Shown in pieces: positions 1-8,732 of a stretch of 64,000 nucleotides of DNA (position 1 is the stretch's first letter; every line of letters begins with the position of its first letter). The stretch covers positions 161,182 through 225,181 of the forward strand of contig JBIOHP010000004.1 of the NCBI GenBank assembly GCA_044449065.1. The letters run 5' to 3'. The notes under the pieces were generated by a model, which saw only the letters and a program-made list of their open reading frames with translations, searched no databases and was not told where the DNA came from. Made by a program: the position numbers and the translations under genes. This DNA comes from JBIOHP01 sp044449065. Lineage in GTDB: Bacteria; Bacteroidota; Ignavibacteria; UBA10030; SZUA-254.

Positions 1-306
1 ATTCTCTTAAAATTCGGGGAAAGCATTCCCCGTTTTCTTAAAAGCTCGATCCTTCAGTATGCGGCAAAGAATAGTTTCAGGAAACTTACAGCGCTTGCCA
101 TGCGTAGCTCAATGCGCCAGGTATTTAAGAGCATGGATTACGAAGAACATGGCGGAATACCGGTGTTGGGCGTAAAAGGTATTTCAATTGTCGGACACGG
201 AAAATCAACCCCGAAAGCAATTAAAAACATGATTTTAAAAGCAGAAGAAATGGTGAAGAAAAATATTAATCAACGTATTCAAGAATCGCTCGGTAAGGCG
301 TCATGA
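1..306 (+). CDS. plsX: Phosphate acyltransferase PlsX, C-terminal part
   Basis: The reading frame is open from the first base of the window, so only about the last 101 residues are present. PlsX makes acyl-phosphate from acyl-ACP at the cytoplasmic membrane face, the first step of PlsX/PlsY phospholipid synthesis. The segment GGIPVLGVKGISIVGHGKS followed by AIKNMI matches the conserved C-terminal region of the family. The stop codon overlaps the fabH start (ATGA at 303-306), which indicates translational coupling. plsX-fabH-fabD-fabG-acpP is a very common bacterial order and supports the call. An internal ATG at 100 is not the real start because coding similarity continues upstream of it. Confidence 0.93.
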   Translation: MLLKFGESIPRFLKSSILQYAAKNSFRKLTALAMRSSMRQVFKSMDYEEHGGIPVLGVKGISIVGHGKSTPKAIKNMILKAEEMVKKNINQRIQESLGKAS

Positions 307-1337
307 GCGGCAGCAGTAATAAAATTACCGCAGCGATCACAGCGGTTGGGCATTATTTTCCAGAGAGAGTGTTTTCAAATTTTGATTTTGAAAAAATGAT
401 GGATACGACCGACGAATGGATTCGAACACGCACAGGAATCATCGAACGGCGCATTCTCGAGAACGGGGCAACCTCCGATCTCTGTGTGCCTGCGATCCAG
501 ATGGCTCTCCGGAACCGGGGAATTGCGGCAGATGATATCGAAGTGATCATTGTATGTTCCGTCACGCCGGATATGATGTTTCCCTCGACCGCATGCGTGA
601 TCCAGGAGAAGATTGGCGCAAAAAAAGCGTGGGGGTTTGACCTTTCGGCTGCATGTTCGGGATTTCTTTTCGGGTTGACCGTTGGAGCAAAATTAGTGGA
701 ATCGGGCGCACATAAAAAAGTGATCGTTGTCGGCGCTGATAAGATGAGCAGCATTCTCGATTATACCGATAGGAATACCTGTATCCTGTTTGGCGATGGA
801 GCAGGCGCAGTGCTTCTGGAACCCAGCGATGATCCCGGTATCGGCGTGCTCGACCATGTTTTATATTGCGATGGCAGTGGCGGAAAATATCTCAACATGA
901 AAGGAGGCGGCAGTTTGAATCCTCCGACTCATGAGACCGTTGACGCGAAAATGCATTCTGTTTATCAGGATGGCAAAGCCGTTTTTAAAGTTGCGGTAAT
1001 CGGCATGGCTGACGCTTCTGCTGAAATTATGACGAGGAACAATCTTGAAGCAAGCGACATCGCCTATCTTGTCCCTCACCAGGCAAATCTCAGAATCATC
1101 GACGCCTGCCGCGAACGCATGGGACTGGATCCATCGAAAGTGATGATTAACATCGACCGTTATGGCAATACCACCGCTGCCACAATACCTTCCTGTTTAT
1201 CGGAATGGTATCAATGCGGAAAAATAAAACGCGGGGATAACCTGGTGCTCTCCAGCTTCGGCGCTGGATATACATGGGGCGCGATTCTTGTGAAGTGGGC
1301 TATTACTAATCCCAATCCCCAACAGGGCAAGTGCTAA
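303..1337 (+). CDS. fabH: 3-oxoacyl-ACP synthase III (FabH)
   Basis: This 344-residue ketoacyl-ACP synthase III condenses acetyl-CoA (or a branched starter) with malonyl-ACP to begin fatty-acid synthesis in the cytosol. The Cys-His-Asn triad is visible: C118 in SAACSGF, H259 in PHQANLR, and N289 in YGNTTAA. Length and the C-terminal LSSFGAGYTWGAI motif are normal for the family. It overlaps plsX by 4 bases and abuts fabD, so it belongs to the fatty-acid operon. Starter-unit specificity cannot be read from the sequence. Confidence 0.97.
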   Translation: MSGSSNKITAAITAVGHYFPERVFSNFDFEKMMDTTDEWIRTRTGIIERRILENGATSDLCVPAIQMALRNRGIAADDIEVIIVCSVTPDMMFPSTACVIQEKIGAKKAWGFDLSAACSGFLFGLTVGAKLVESGAHKKVIVVGADKMSSILDYTDRNTCILFGDGAGAVLLEPSDDPGIGVLDHVLYCDGSGGKYLNMKGGGSLNPPTHETVDAKMHSVYQDGKAVFKVAVIGMADASAEIMTRNNLEASDIAYLVPHQANLRIIDACRERMGLDPSKVMINIDRYGNTTAATIPSCLSEWYQCGKIKRGDNLVLSSFGAGYTWGAILVKWAITNPNPQQGKC

Positions 1338-1339
1338 CG

Positions 1340-2260
1340 ATGTCCCGCACAGCATATATTTTCCCGGGTCAGGGTTCCCAGTATGTGGGAATGGGTAAAG
1401 ATCTTTATGAACAAAACTCTGAAGCCCGTTCACTCTTCAAACGAGCAGATGACATCCTTGGTTTTTCACTGAGTAAAATATGTTTCGAAGGTCCGGAAAA
1501 GGAACTTAAACAGACAAAAAATACCCAGCCGGCGATCTTCCTCCACAGCATCATCCTAACCAGGATTATGGAACCGGAGGAAGTTGATATGGCTGCGGGA
1601 CACTCGCTCGGCGAGTATTCCGCGCTGGTCTTTGCTGGAGCAATGAGCTTTGAAGATGGGTTAACGATTGTACGGCTCCGCGGCGAATTGATGCAAGAGG
1701 CGGGTGAAAAACAACCCGGCACAATGGCGGCAGTCGTTGGAATTGAAAAAGCGCAGCTCGAAGACATCTGCCGTGAAGCTTCCGCTGCAGGGATCGTTCA
1801 ATGCGCGAATTATAACTCGCCAGGGCAGATCGTCATTAGCGGTTCGGTTTCCGGAGTGCGTAAAGCGATGGAAATTGCCAAAGCACTGGGCGCGAAACTC
1901 GTGAAAGAACTCATAGTTAGCGGCGCTTTTCACTCTCCGCTAATGCGGAGCGCTAAAGAAAATTTGCAAAAGGCGCTCCAAAGCGTTACTATCAACGATG
2001 CGAAGATTCCGGTTTATGCCAACGTGACGGCAAAACCGGCATCCAGCGCAAGCGATATAAGGCAGCTCCTTGTTGAGCAGATCGATCATCCGGTTCGCTG
2101 GGAAGAAACGATTGAAGCCATGGGGGGCGCCGGCGCGACAAGATTTATAGAGATCGGACCCGGGAAAGTTCTCCAAGGACTGAATAAACGAATCAATGCG
2201 ACTCTTGAAACGAGCGGTATAGACAAAATAAACGACGTTGTGAAATTAATTACAGGATAA
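1340..2260 (+). CDS. fabD: Malonyl-CoA:ACP transacylase (FabD)
   Basis: FabD loads malonyl groups from CoA onto acyl carrier protein. The nucleophile elbow GHSLGEYSA holds the active serine (S89 from this start), H198 lies in GAFHSPLM, and the N-terminal GQGSQ loop is at residues 10-14. The frame can also start at a GTG at 1331 that overlaps fabH. I chose the ATG at 1340 because MSRTAYIFPGQGSQ is the usual N-terminus for the family and only three residues are lost. It lies between fabH and fabG in the operon. Confidence 0.95.
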   Translation: MSRTAYIFPGQGSQYVGMGKDLYEQNSEARSLFKRADDILGFSLSKICFEGPEKELKQTKNTQPAIFLHSIILTRIMEPEEVDMAAGHSLGEYSALVFAGAMSFEDGLTIVRLRGELMQEAGEKQPGTMAAVVGIEKAQLEDICREASAAGIVQCANYNSPGQIVISGSVSGVRKAMEIAKALGAKLVKELIVSGAFHSPLMRSAKENLQKALQSVTINDAKIPVYANVTAKPASSASDIRQLLVEQIDHPVRWEETIEAMGGAGATRFIEIGPGKVLQGLNKRINATLETSGIDKINDVVKLITG

Positions 2261-2268
2261 GATAACCG

Positions 2269-3012
2269 ATGGGCAATCTCGATAAAAAAATTGCGTTAGT
2301 AACTGGCGGATCAAGGGGAATTGGAAAAGCTATCGCAGTCAGCTTAGCTGAAGCGGGAGCTTCTGTCATGATCTTAGACGTGTTGCCGATGGAAGAGATT
2401 AACAAAACTGTGGACGAACTGCGGAAATTAGGCGTTTCATCCGCTGCCTATCAGGCAGACGCCCGCTCCTTTGAACAAGCGGCGAAGACCATCGATGAGA
2501 TTGTTAAAGAGTATCAACGAATAGATATCCTAGTGAACAATGCCGGGATTACGCGCGACAACTTGCTGCTCAGGATGAGCGAAGAGGATTGGAATGCTGT
2601 CCTCGATATCAATTTGAAGAGCGTCTTTAATTTCACTAAAGCCGCAAGCAAGCACATGATGAGTCAGCGGTCGGGTAAAATAATCAGCATTGCGTCCGTG
2701 GTGGGTATCATGGGTAATGCGGGACAGGCAAATTACTCCGCTTCGAAAGCGGGTATTATCGGATTCACAAAATCGATTGCTAAAGAACTCGGATCCCGTA
2801 ACATCCAGGTCAATGCCGTCGCGCCCGGATTTATTGAAACTCCCATGACGGCAAAATTAAACGAAGAGCAGCGGAAAAAACTTGCAGATACAATTCCACT
2901 GAAACGCATCGGTAAACCGGAAGATGTCGCAGCCGCGGTTCGTTTCCTTGCTTCCCCCGAAGCGGATTATATCTCCGGTCAGGTGCTCTGCGTCGATGGC
3001 GGTATGTTATAA
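2269..3012 (+). CDS. fabG: 3-oxoacyl-ACP reductase (FabG)
   Basis: This 247-residue short-chain dehydrogenase performs the NADPH-dependent first reduction of the elongation cycle. The cofactor loop TGGSRGIG is at residues 12-19, NNAG near 90-93, and the catalytic residues are S143, Y156 and K160 (YSASK). The C-terminal VDGGML is typical. An AGGATAAG ribosome-binding sequence overlaps the end of fabD. Its position between fabD and acpP makes FabG more likely than another SDR; compare the more divergent SDR at 8924. Confidence 0.96.
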   Translation: MGNLDKKIALVTGGSRGIGKAIAVSLAEAGASVMILDVLPMEEINKTVDELRKLGVSSAAYQADARSFEQAAKTIDEIVKEYQRIDILVNNAGITRDNLLLRMSEEDWNAVLDINLKSVFNFTKAASKHMMSQRSGKIISIASVVGIMGNAGQANYSASKAGIIGFTKSIAKELGSRNIQVNAVAPGFIETPMTAKLNEEQRKKLADTIPLKRIGKPEDVAAAVRFLASPEADYISGQVLCVDGGML

Positions 3013-3087
3013 TTATTTAGTAAATCTATAGCTCAACGGTTATTACAGCGAAAGAATTCATTTATCATTAATTAAAGGAACAACAGT

Positions 3088-3330
3088 ATGGCAGACGTAG
3101 ATTCAAAAGTAAAAGAAATCATTATGAATAAGCTTGGCGTTGAAGCTTCCCAGGTCACTCCTGAAGCGTCATTTACCAACGACCTCGGCGCGGATTCTCT
3201 GGATACCGTCGAATTAGTGATGGAGTTCGAGAAAGCGTTTAATCTGCAAATCCCCGACGAAGACGCTGAAAAAATTTCAACCGTCGGCGACGCAATTACC
3301 TATATCTCCGGCAAAGCAAAGCAGTTTTAA
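3088..3330 (+). CDS. acpP: Acyl carrier protein
   Basis: Small acidic 80-residue carrier of growing acyl chains. S37 in GADSLDTVELVM is the 4'-phosphopantetheine attachment site. Length and charge match housekeeping ACPs. It is preceded by an AAAGGAACA ribosome-binding sequence. The 75-base gap after fabG may allow separate transcript processing or a further promoter, as is often seen for this highly expressed gene, but no promoter is clear. Confidence 0.97.
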   Translation: MADVDSKVKEIIMNKLGVEASQVTPEASFTNDLGADSLDTVELVMEFEKAFNLQIPDEDAEKISTVGDAITYISGKAKQF

Positions 3331-3393
3331 CCGGAATCGATTGCATGCCAGCGGTGAACATTCACCGGCGGCAGAGCATTTTTTGGAGAAACC

Positions 3394-4659
3394 ATGAGTA
3401 CATCAAAACAACGTGAACGACGCGTCGTGGTCACCGGTATGGGCGCAGTAACTCCCATCGGCATCGGACTGGATGAATTTTGGAAGAACGCTCTCGCCGG
3501 AAAAAGCGGGGTCGGGAAGATTACATCCTTCGATGTAACTCAATATGATACCAAAATTGCCGCCGAAGTAAAGGGATTTAATCCTCTCGATTATCTTGAG
3601 AAAAAAGAAGTGAACAGGATGGATCCTTTCACGCATTACGCGCTTGCCGCCGCCAAGATGGCTGTCAATCATTCCGCGCTGGATCTTGAAAAAGAAAACC
3701 GCGATCGTATCGGGGTTGTCTTTGGATCCGGAATCGGTGGAATGTGGACATGGCATAAACAAATGCAGACTATGTATGAAACAGGCGGACCCACGCGCAT
3801 CAGCCCGTTTTTCGTGCCGATGATGATCGCCGATATAGCCGCAGGGTATATTTCCATGCGGTATAAGGCGCGCGGACCGAATTACGCGACAACTTCGGCG
3901 TGCGCAACTTCCTCTCACGCTATTGCCGACGCGCTTATGCTGATTCAGCGGGGAGACGCCGATGTGATGTTCACCGGCGGCTCGGAAGCGTCCATTTGTC
4001 CCATGGGGGTTGGTGGTTTTAACGCCATGAAAGCCCTCTCCACCCGCAACGATGAACCGGAGAAGGCGAGCAGGCCCTTCGATCTTAATCGCGATGGTTT
4101 CGTCATGGGCGAAGGCGGAGGCGTGCTTGTGCTCGAGGAACTGCAGCACGCGCTCAACCGCGGCGCTCAAATTTACGCCGAATTGGGCGGCATAGGATTA
4201 ACTGCGGATGCATACCACATCACCGCTCCTGCGCCCGGCGGGGAAGGCGCTATCAGATCGATGCGACTTTGTATGCAGGATGCTAATGTTGCTCCGACCG
4301 AGGTGGATTATATTAACGCTCACGGCACATCAACGCAATACAATGATAAATCTGAAACAGAAGCGATCAAATCGGTCTTTGGGGAATATGCCTATAAGCT
4401 TCATATCAGCTCGACAAAATCGATGACCGGTCATCTCCTCGGCGCTGCCGGCGCGGTAGAAGCGATCATCGCCATTCTCGCAACCTACCACGACGAGATG
4501 CCTCCAACCATCAATTATGAAACACCTGATCCGGATTGCGATTTGAATTACATCCCTCTCAAATCGATTAAAAAACGGGTTAATTTTGCAATTAGCAACA
4601 CGTTCGGTTTTGGCGGACACAACGCTTCACTTCTCTTTAAAAAATTTCCAAATAATTAA
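3394..4659 (+). CDS. fabF: 3-oxoacyl-ACP synthase II (FabF)
   Basis: This 421-residue ketoacyl synthase II elongates acyl-ACP with malonyl-ACP. The Cys-His-His triad is visible: C170 in TTSACATSSHA, H310 in NAHGTSTQYND, and H347 in KSMTGHLLGAAG, with K342 just before it. It directly follows acpP and precedes rnc, the standard acpP-fabF-rnc order. A GGAG sequence precedes the ATG. The lack of other KAS genes nearby and the single-domain size favour the housekeeping enzyme over a polyketide synthase component. Confidence 0.97.
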   Translation: MSTSKQRERRVVVTGMGAVTPIGIGLDEFWKNALAGKSGVGKITSFDVTQYDTKIAAEVKGFNPLDYLEKKEVNRMDPFTHYALAAAKMAVNHSALDLEKENRDRIGVVFGSGIGGMWTWHKQMQTMYETGGPTRISPFFVPMMIADIAAGYISMRYKARGPNYATTSACATSSHAIADALMLIQRGDADVMFTGGSEASICPMGVGGFNAMKALSTRNDEPEKASRPFDLNRDGFVMGEGGGVLVLEELQHALNRGAQIYAELGGIGLTADAYHITAPAPGGEGAIRSMRLCMQDANVAPTEVDYINAHGTSTQYNDKSETEAIKSVFGEYAYKLHISSTKSMTGHLLGAAGAVEAIIAILATYHDEMPPTINYETPDPDCDLNYIPLKSIKKRVNFAISNTFGFGGHNASLLFKKFPNN

Positions 4660-4671
4660 ACGATTTAGGTT

Positions 4672-5439
4672 ATGAATCTTTTTCGCCGTCTTGTTGATTT
4701 CATCAGCAAGGGTGGATCGGGGGGGCGCACAGACGCCGTCTCCGAAGTTGATTTTGAACAACTCGGAAAAGCGTTGCAGTATCAAATCAAAAACACCGGG
4801 ATATTTTCAGAGGCGCTTTCCCACCGTTCATACCTGCAGGAACAGGGTCCCGGTAATTCGATTTCGTACGAGCGCCTGGAATTCCTGGGGGACTCGATTC
4901 TCAATTTCATCGTCGCGGAACACCTGTTTCATCAGCATACGAGCGCGGAAGAAGGCGATCTGACAAAAATCCGCTCTCGCCTGGTAAACAGAAAATCCCT
5001 CAATGTGTATTCCAAACAAACTCATCTTGAAAAATATATCTTGATGAGCGACAACGTATCGCGGCTCGGCGAACGGGGGACGGAGAAAATTTTAGCCGAT
5101 GCATTCGAAGCGGTCATCGCGGCAGTGTATCTTGACGGCGGGTTTGAAGAAGCCCGCCGGCTCGTGGAACGGGAAATGCAAACTGCGATCAACAGTGGAG
5201 CAATTAAAATGGAGGATGAGAATTTCAAAAGCCAGCTTCTCGAATATTCCCAGGGAGTAGGGTTCGGCGTTCCGCGGTATGTTACGGTGCACGAAGAAGG
5301 TCCCGATCATGACCGCACCTTCACCATCGAAGTGTATCTCGAATATAAGCCGTACGGCGTGGGGATGGGAAAAAATAAAAAAGACGCGGAACAGGCAGCC
5401 GCCGAAGAAGCGCTGCAAAAAATACAGGCAATAGGATAA
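4672..5439 (+). CDS. rnc: Ribonuclease III
   Basis: RNase III cleaves double-stranded RNA in rRNA and mRNA maturation. The signature ERLEFLGDSIL is at residues 67-77 with catalytic D74; D143 and E146 in DAFEAVIAAVYLDGG complete the metal site. A C-terminal double-stranded RNA-binding domain of about 70 residues ends in KNKKDAEQAAAEEAL. About 25 extra N-terminal residues precede the nuclease domain. The gene lies 12 bases after fabF and is probably co-transcribed with it, as in many bacteria. Confidence 0.96.
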   Translation: MNLFRRLVDFISKGGSGGRTDAVSEVDFEQLGKALQYQIKNTGIFSEALSHRSYLQEQGPGNSISYERLEFLGDSILNFIVAEHLFHQHTSAEEGDLTKIRSRLVNRKSLNVYSKQTHLEKYILMSDNVSRLGERGTEKILADAFEAVIAAVYLDGGFEEARRLVEREMQTAINSGAIKMEDENFKSQLLEYSQGVGFGVPRYVTVHEEGPDHDRTFTIEVYLEYKPYGVGMGKNKKDAEQAAAEEALQKIQAIG

Positions 5440-5478
5440 TTTGAATATTCGTATATTGATGATACAAAAACACTAAAC

Positions 5479-6879
5479 ATGATGATATTGGGTTTGTACG
5501 GTATACGTATCCCGGAGCGTACGCTTCGGGATACTTTTTTTAGTCGCGCTCTGCGTCTTTTATATCTGCTTGGATTATTCTTCCTGCCGATGCAATACGC
5601 GTTTAGCCAGGATTCATCCGCAGTTCATCGTGATACGCTTTCGGGATTCGATGCTCCCTTAACCCTCGATTCCGTGATCATTTCCGGCAACGAACATACC
5701 AAAGATATGGTCATACTCAGGGAAATGTCGCTCAAACCCGGTATGCAAATGACTCCCGAATACCTCCAATACGATCAGGCGAGAATTTACAGCGTCGGTT
5801 TGTTCACGCAGGTTGAAATGCGCGTGAACCCCACCACACCGGGAAAAGGAAATCTCGAAGTGCATGTCCGCGAGCGATGGTATATTATTCCGTTTCCGGT
5901 GTTCGGGATTAAAGAGGGCGATTGGCACAAGGCATTTTACGGCGCGGGTCTGCTCCATAATAATTTCCGCGGGAGAGACGAAAAACTCTATGTTATCGGC
6001 GCGGTGGGGTACGATCCGTGGGGATCGATCTCATACCGTAATCCATTCCTCGACGATCTTGGCTCATACAATTATGATGGACGACTCGGTTATAGCCGGA
6101 TCAGCAATAAAAGCCAGCAGTTTGCGGCATATCCAAACTTTGATGAAAACCATTTTGCGTTTTCGAACACTGTGGGAAAACGGTTCAACAATTATAACAT
6201 AGCGTCGCTTTCTGCGGAATATGACGTGGTGGGGATGTCCGAGAGCGTTCCAAATGCGACTATCTCCAGCAGCGGCACCGACAGGTTTTTTGTCTTTGGC
6301 GCCGGCTATACATTCGACACCCGCGACCTGGCGGAATTTCCCGGAAGCGGCGTATTCACGAGAACTTCCATCACGAAATATGGATTACCCGGGAAGGAAC
6401 TCGATAACGTCCGCTACGCATTGGATATCAGGGGCTTTGTTCCTCTCACTGAGGGATTCGTTTCCGCCTCCCGCTTCTATACAAACGTGATGGCTGGCAG
6501 CAGGTCTCCAAGTTACAATCATGTGTATTTCGGTTATGAGTACCGTATCCGCGGTCATTATGGTCAGACAACCGAAGGCGAAAACATCATGGGGACGTCA
6601 ACCGAAGTGCGATATGCGCTTTTTGCGCCCAGATATTACAAGGTGGATTTTTTACCCGAACAATTCGGCGTCTGGCGTTTTGCAATCGCACTTGCCCTGT
6701 TTGCAGACGCCGGCGAAGCATGGTTCCGAGGACAACCGCTTGCGATCAACTCTTTCGAGGGCGGATACGGCGCGGGAATCGATTTTCTCCTGCCATATAG
6801 TCTTGTGGTGCGGACGGAGTATGCCATCAATGAAGTGCACCGCGGACAGTTTATTGTCGATCTTGGCGCAGCGTTTTGA
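5479..6879 (+). CDS. Omp85-type outer-membrane protein with one POTRA domain
   Basis: Predicted secreted beta-barrel of 466 residues. A hydrophobic stretch near residues 27-44 ending in AFSQDSS looks like a signal peptide after a longer than usual N-terminus. Residues about 62-130 resemble one POTRA domain (VIISGNEHTKDMVILREM, then Y-x-x-x-D-x-x-R-I-Y-x-x-G-L-F). The rest is rich in alternating aromatic and polar strands with GAGYTFDTRD and a final aromatic residue (GAAF), as in the Omp85/surface-antigen family. BamA has five POTRAs and about 800 residues, so this is probably not BamA. It could be a TamA-like, patatin-associated or FhaC-type member; the substrate is unknown. It sits between rnc and rsmE. 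Confidence 0.75.
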   Translation: MMILGLYGIRIPERTLRDTFFSRALRLLYLLGLFFLPMQYAFSQDSSAVHRDTLSGFDAPLTLDSVIISGNEHTKDMVILREMSLKPGMQMTPEYLQYDQARIYSVGLFTQVEMRVNPTTPGKGNLEVHVRERWYIIPFPVFGIKEGDWHKAFYGAGLLHNNFRGRDEKLYVIGAVGYDPWGSISYRNPFLDDLGSYNYDGRLGYSRISNKSQQFAAYPNFDENHFAFSNTVGKRFNNYNIASLSAEYDVVGMSESVPNATISSSGTDRFFVFGAGYTFDTRDLAEFPGSGVFTRTSITKYGLPGKELDNVRYALDIRGFVPLTEGFVSASRFYTNVMAGSRSPSYNHVYFGYEYRIRGHYGQTTEGENIMGTSTEVRYALFAPRYYKVDFLPEQFGVWRFAIALALFADAGEAWFRGQPLAINSFEGGYGAGIDFLLPYSLVVRTEYAINEVHRGQFIVDLGAAF

Positions 6880-6920
6880 TGAACTACACTGTTTTAAATA
6901 ATCATCTCCAGGAATAACGT

Positions 6921-7643
6921 TTGATCAGCACGGTAGATTATTTTTATTGTCCCCCCGAACATATTTCCGGCGATACGTTTACTATCGGGGATGACGAGTT
7001 CAAACACCTCGTTCATGTGATGCGCAAGAAAGCGGGCGACGCCATCCGCATTGTCGATGGAAAGGGATGCGCGTACGACGCAGTTCTGGAGGATCTGAAA
7101 AAGAAAACCGCCTCCGGCAGAATTACCGCCGTGTACCGCGATCATAACGAGCCACCCCTTCGTATCACCGTCGCCGCGGGAGTGTTAAAAAATCCATCGC
7201 GGTTCGATTTCCTTGTAGAGAAAGCGACCGAGCTTGGCGTGACAAAAATCCTTCCCATGACGACCCGCCGCGTCATCACCGGTCACGCAAAAACGGATCG
7301 ATGGCAAAAATTAGCGCTTGCGGCGATGAAACAATCGTGCCGTTCGTTCCTGCCGGAAGTTACGCCGCTCACGCGGCTCAACGATATCATGAAATCGGAT
7401 GAAAAATTCGATCTAAAAATAATAGCCCACGAACATGCCGGCGAAACGGGCAGCATAAAACATCTTCAACCCGGCACTGCCGAAAATATTCTCCTGCTCA
7501 TAGGTCCGGAGGGCGGATTCACCGACGAAGAAGTTGATTCCTGCATCGCCGCCGGATATAAACCCTTATACATGGGGGCGCGCCGCCTGAGAACGGAAAC
7601 CGCAGCAATTACCGCTTTGGCGCTGTTGATGAATCTTTCATAA
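6921..7643 (+). CDS. rsmE: 16S rRNA m3U1498 methyltransferase RsmE
   Basis: SPOUT-family methyltransferase of 240 residues that methylates U1498 of 16S rRNA using S-adenosylmethionine. The knot motifs are present: LLIGPEGGFTDEEV at about 192-205 and MGARRLRTETAAI at about 218-230. The N-terminal PUA-like part includes EFKHLVHVMRKKAGD. The start is a TTG with an AGGA sequence upstream; no in-frame ATG lies early enough. It follows the Omp85-like gene by 41 bases. Confidence 0.94.
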   Translation: MISTVDYFYCPPEHISGDTFTIGDDEFKHLVHVMRKKAGDAIRIVDGKGCAYDAVLEDLKKKTASGRITAVYRDHNEPPLRITVAAGVLKNPSRFDFLVEKATELGVTKILPMTTRRVITGHAKTDRWQKLALAAMKQSCRSFLPEVTPLTRLNDIMKSDEKFDLKIIAHEHAGETGSIKHLQPGTAENILLLIGPEGGFTDEEVDSCIAAGYKPLYMGARRLRTETAAITALALLMNLS

Positions 7644-7786
7644 CTCTGCGCACGGGTCGTTTAGTTTCTCAGGTTTTATTCCCTGAGTATGAGAAGCTGT
7701 AAAAAGTCGCGTAGGGACGTGATGTCTATCGCTGGCGACCAAGCTGATTACAGTAGAGCCCCAGCGGGGTGGGATGTTGTCCTGGC

Positions 7787-7810
7787 GTTGAACGCGATTT
7801 ATTTCGTTCA
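7787..7810. repeat. Hairpin repeat flanking the UDG gene, copy 1
   Basis: A 24-base sequence beginning GTTGAACG and ending CGTTCA, with TGAACG/CGTTCA arms. It matches the copy at 8683-8706 at 22 of 24 positions. The two copies flank the uracil-DNA glycosylase gene in direct orientation. Confidence 0.7.
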
Positions 7811-7858
7811 GTAGTTAATCTCTATTCAGCTAATGGAAATAATCCGGTTATTAAATCC

Positions 7859-7878
7859 GAATGAGATAAATCTCATTC
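7859..7878. promoter_or_regulatory. Perfect inverted repeat upstream of UDG gene
   Basis: GAATGAGAT-AA-ATCTCATTC, a perfect 9-bp palindrome about 90 bases before the glycosylase start. Its size and position fit an operator for a dimeric repressor, but the protein that binds it is unknown and no promoter elements are certain. Confidence 0.35.
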
Positions 7879-7965
7879 AATAATAAACATTTCTAAAATA
7901 AAATTTCAATATATTGAATTACGTAATATCCCGGTTTCTTAATTTCAACCACAAGGGTTTCTCCA

Positions 7966-8661
7966 TTGTCTTCCGACGAAAAACTCTCGCGCCTCAATCG
8001 CACCATCATCAACTGCCGTCTTTGCTCCCGGTTAGTTGAATGGCGCGAGGAAATAGCCCGCATCAAGGTCGCGCGATTCCGCGATGAGGCATATTGGGGA
8101 AAACCGGTGCCGGGCTTCGGTGATTCGTCTGCCCGTGTATTAATTGTCGGGTTGGCGCCTGCCGCTCATGGGGCAAACCGCACAGGCAGAATGTTTACCG
8201 GCGACCGGAGCGGCGAGTGGATGTACCGCGCGCTGCATAAATCCGGTTTCAGCTCGCAGCCGGTTTCTCTCTGCCGCGATGATGAATTGCATCTGAACAA
8301 TTGTTATATTACAGCATCCGTACGATGCGCTCCTCCGGCAAATAAACCGCTGCCCGATGAACTTCACAATTGCAGACCGTATTTCCTCAAGGAATTACAG
8401 TACTTAAAAAATATCAGCGTTATCGTCGGGTTGGGGAAAATTGCCTGCGATACTATTTTCGCCGCGTATAAACAATCGGGGATGACGGAGTTACAGCGGC
8501 AGGTTAAATTTGGACATGGCGTCGAAACGAGATTGAACGAGCGGCAACTATTGATCGCATCGTATCATCCCAGCCAGCAAAATACATTCACCGGTAAATT
8601 GACCGAACCGATGTTTGACGCAATTTTTTGCCGTGCACGGGAAGTTGTTGAAGTGAATTGA
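7966..8661 (+). CDS. Uracil-DNA glycosylase, family 5 (UDGb type)
   Basis: Iron-sulfur DNA glycosylase of 231 residues that removes uracil (and in this family often other deaminated bases) from DNA. The motif GLAPAAHGANRTGRMFTGD at residues 62-80 is the family-5 form, which lacks the catalytic acid of family 4. Four cysteines suited to a [4Fe-4S] cluster are visible: C17, C20, C121 and C136. The second motif ASYHPSQQNTF is near the C-terminus. The start is TTG with AAGGG upstream. The gene stands alone between repeat-filled gaps. Confidence 0.9.
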   Translation: MSSDEKLSRLNRTIINCRLCSRLVEWREEIARIKVARFRDEAYWGKPVPGFGDSSARVLIVGLAPAAHGANRTGRMFTGDRSGEWMYRALHKSGFSSQPVSLCRDDELHLNNCYITASVRCAPPANKPLPDELHNCRPYFLKELQYLKNISVIVGLGKIACDTIFAAYKQSGMTELQRQVKFGHGVETRLNERQLLIASYHPSQQNTFTGKLTEPMFDAIFCRAREVVEVN

Positions 8662-8682
8662 CAATGAAATATTGTTTTTAGG

Positions 8683-8706
8683 GTTGAACGAAATTTATTT
8701 CGTTCA
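8683..8706. repeat. Hairpin repeat flanking the UDG gene, copy 2
   Basis: Second copy of the sequence at 7787-7810 (22/24 identical). Here the palindrome is extended to TTGAACGAAA at 8684-8693 and TTTCGTTCAA at 8698-8707. It lies 22 bases after the glycosylase stop. There is no T-run, so a simple terminator is unlikely. Confidence 0.75.
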
Positions 8707-8732
8707 AGAAAAGAAATATAAACAATAAGCAA

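Larger units (their letters stand above)
7644..7965. other. Intergenic stretch with palindromes, no gene seen
   Basis: No credible coding region. It contains a small hairpin (CTCAGG 7668-7673 with CCTGAG 7682-7687), a stretch at about 7705-7780 that resembles a dispersed 'AGAGCCCCAGCGGGG' repeat I remember from environmental Bacteroidota genomes (only one copy here), the GTTGAACG hairpin repeat at 7787-7810, and a perfect 9-bp inverted repeat at 7859-7878. Confidence 0.6.

Noticed and set aside
3403..4170. 255-codon open frame antisense to fabF
   Set aside because: It lies wholly inside fabF, whose active-site motifs are intact. The translation is Arg/His/Gly-rich with no family pattern and there is no ribosome-binding site.
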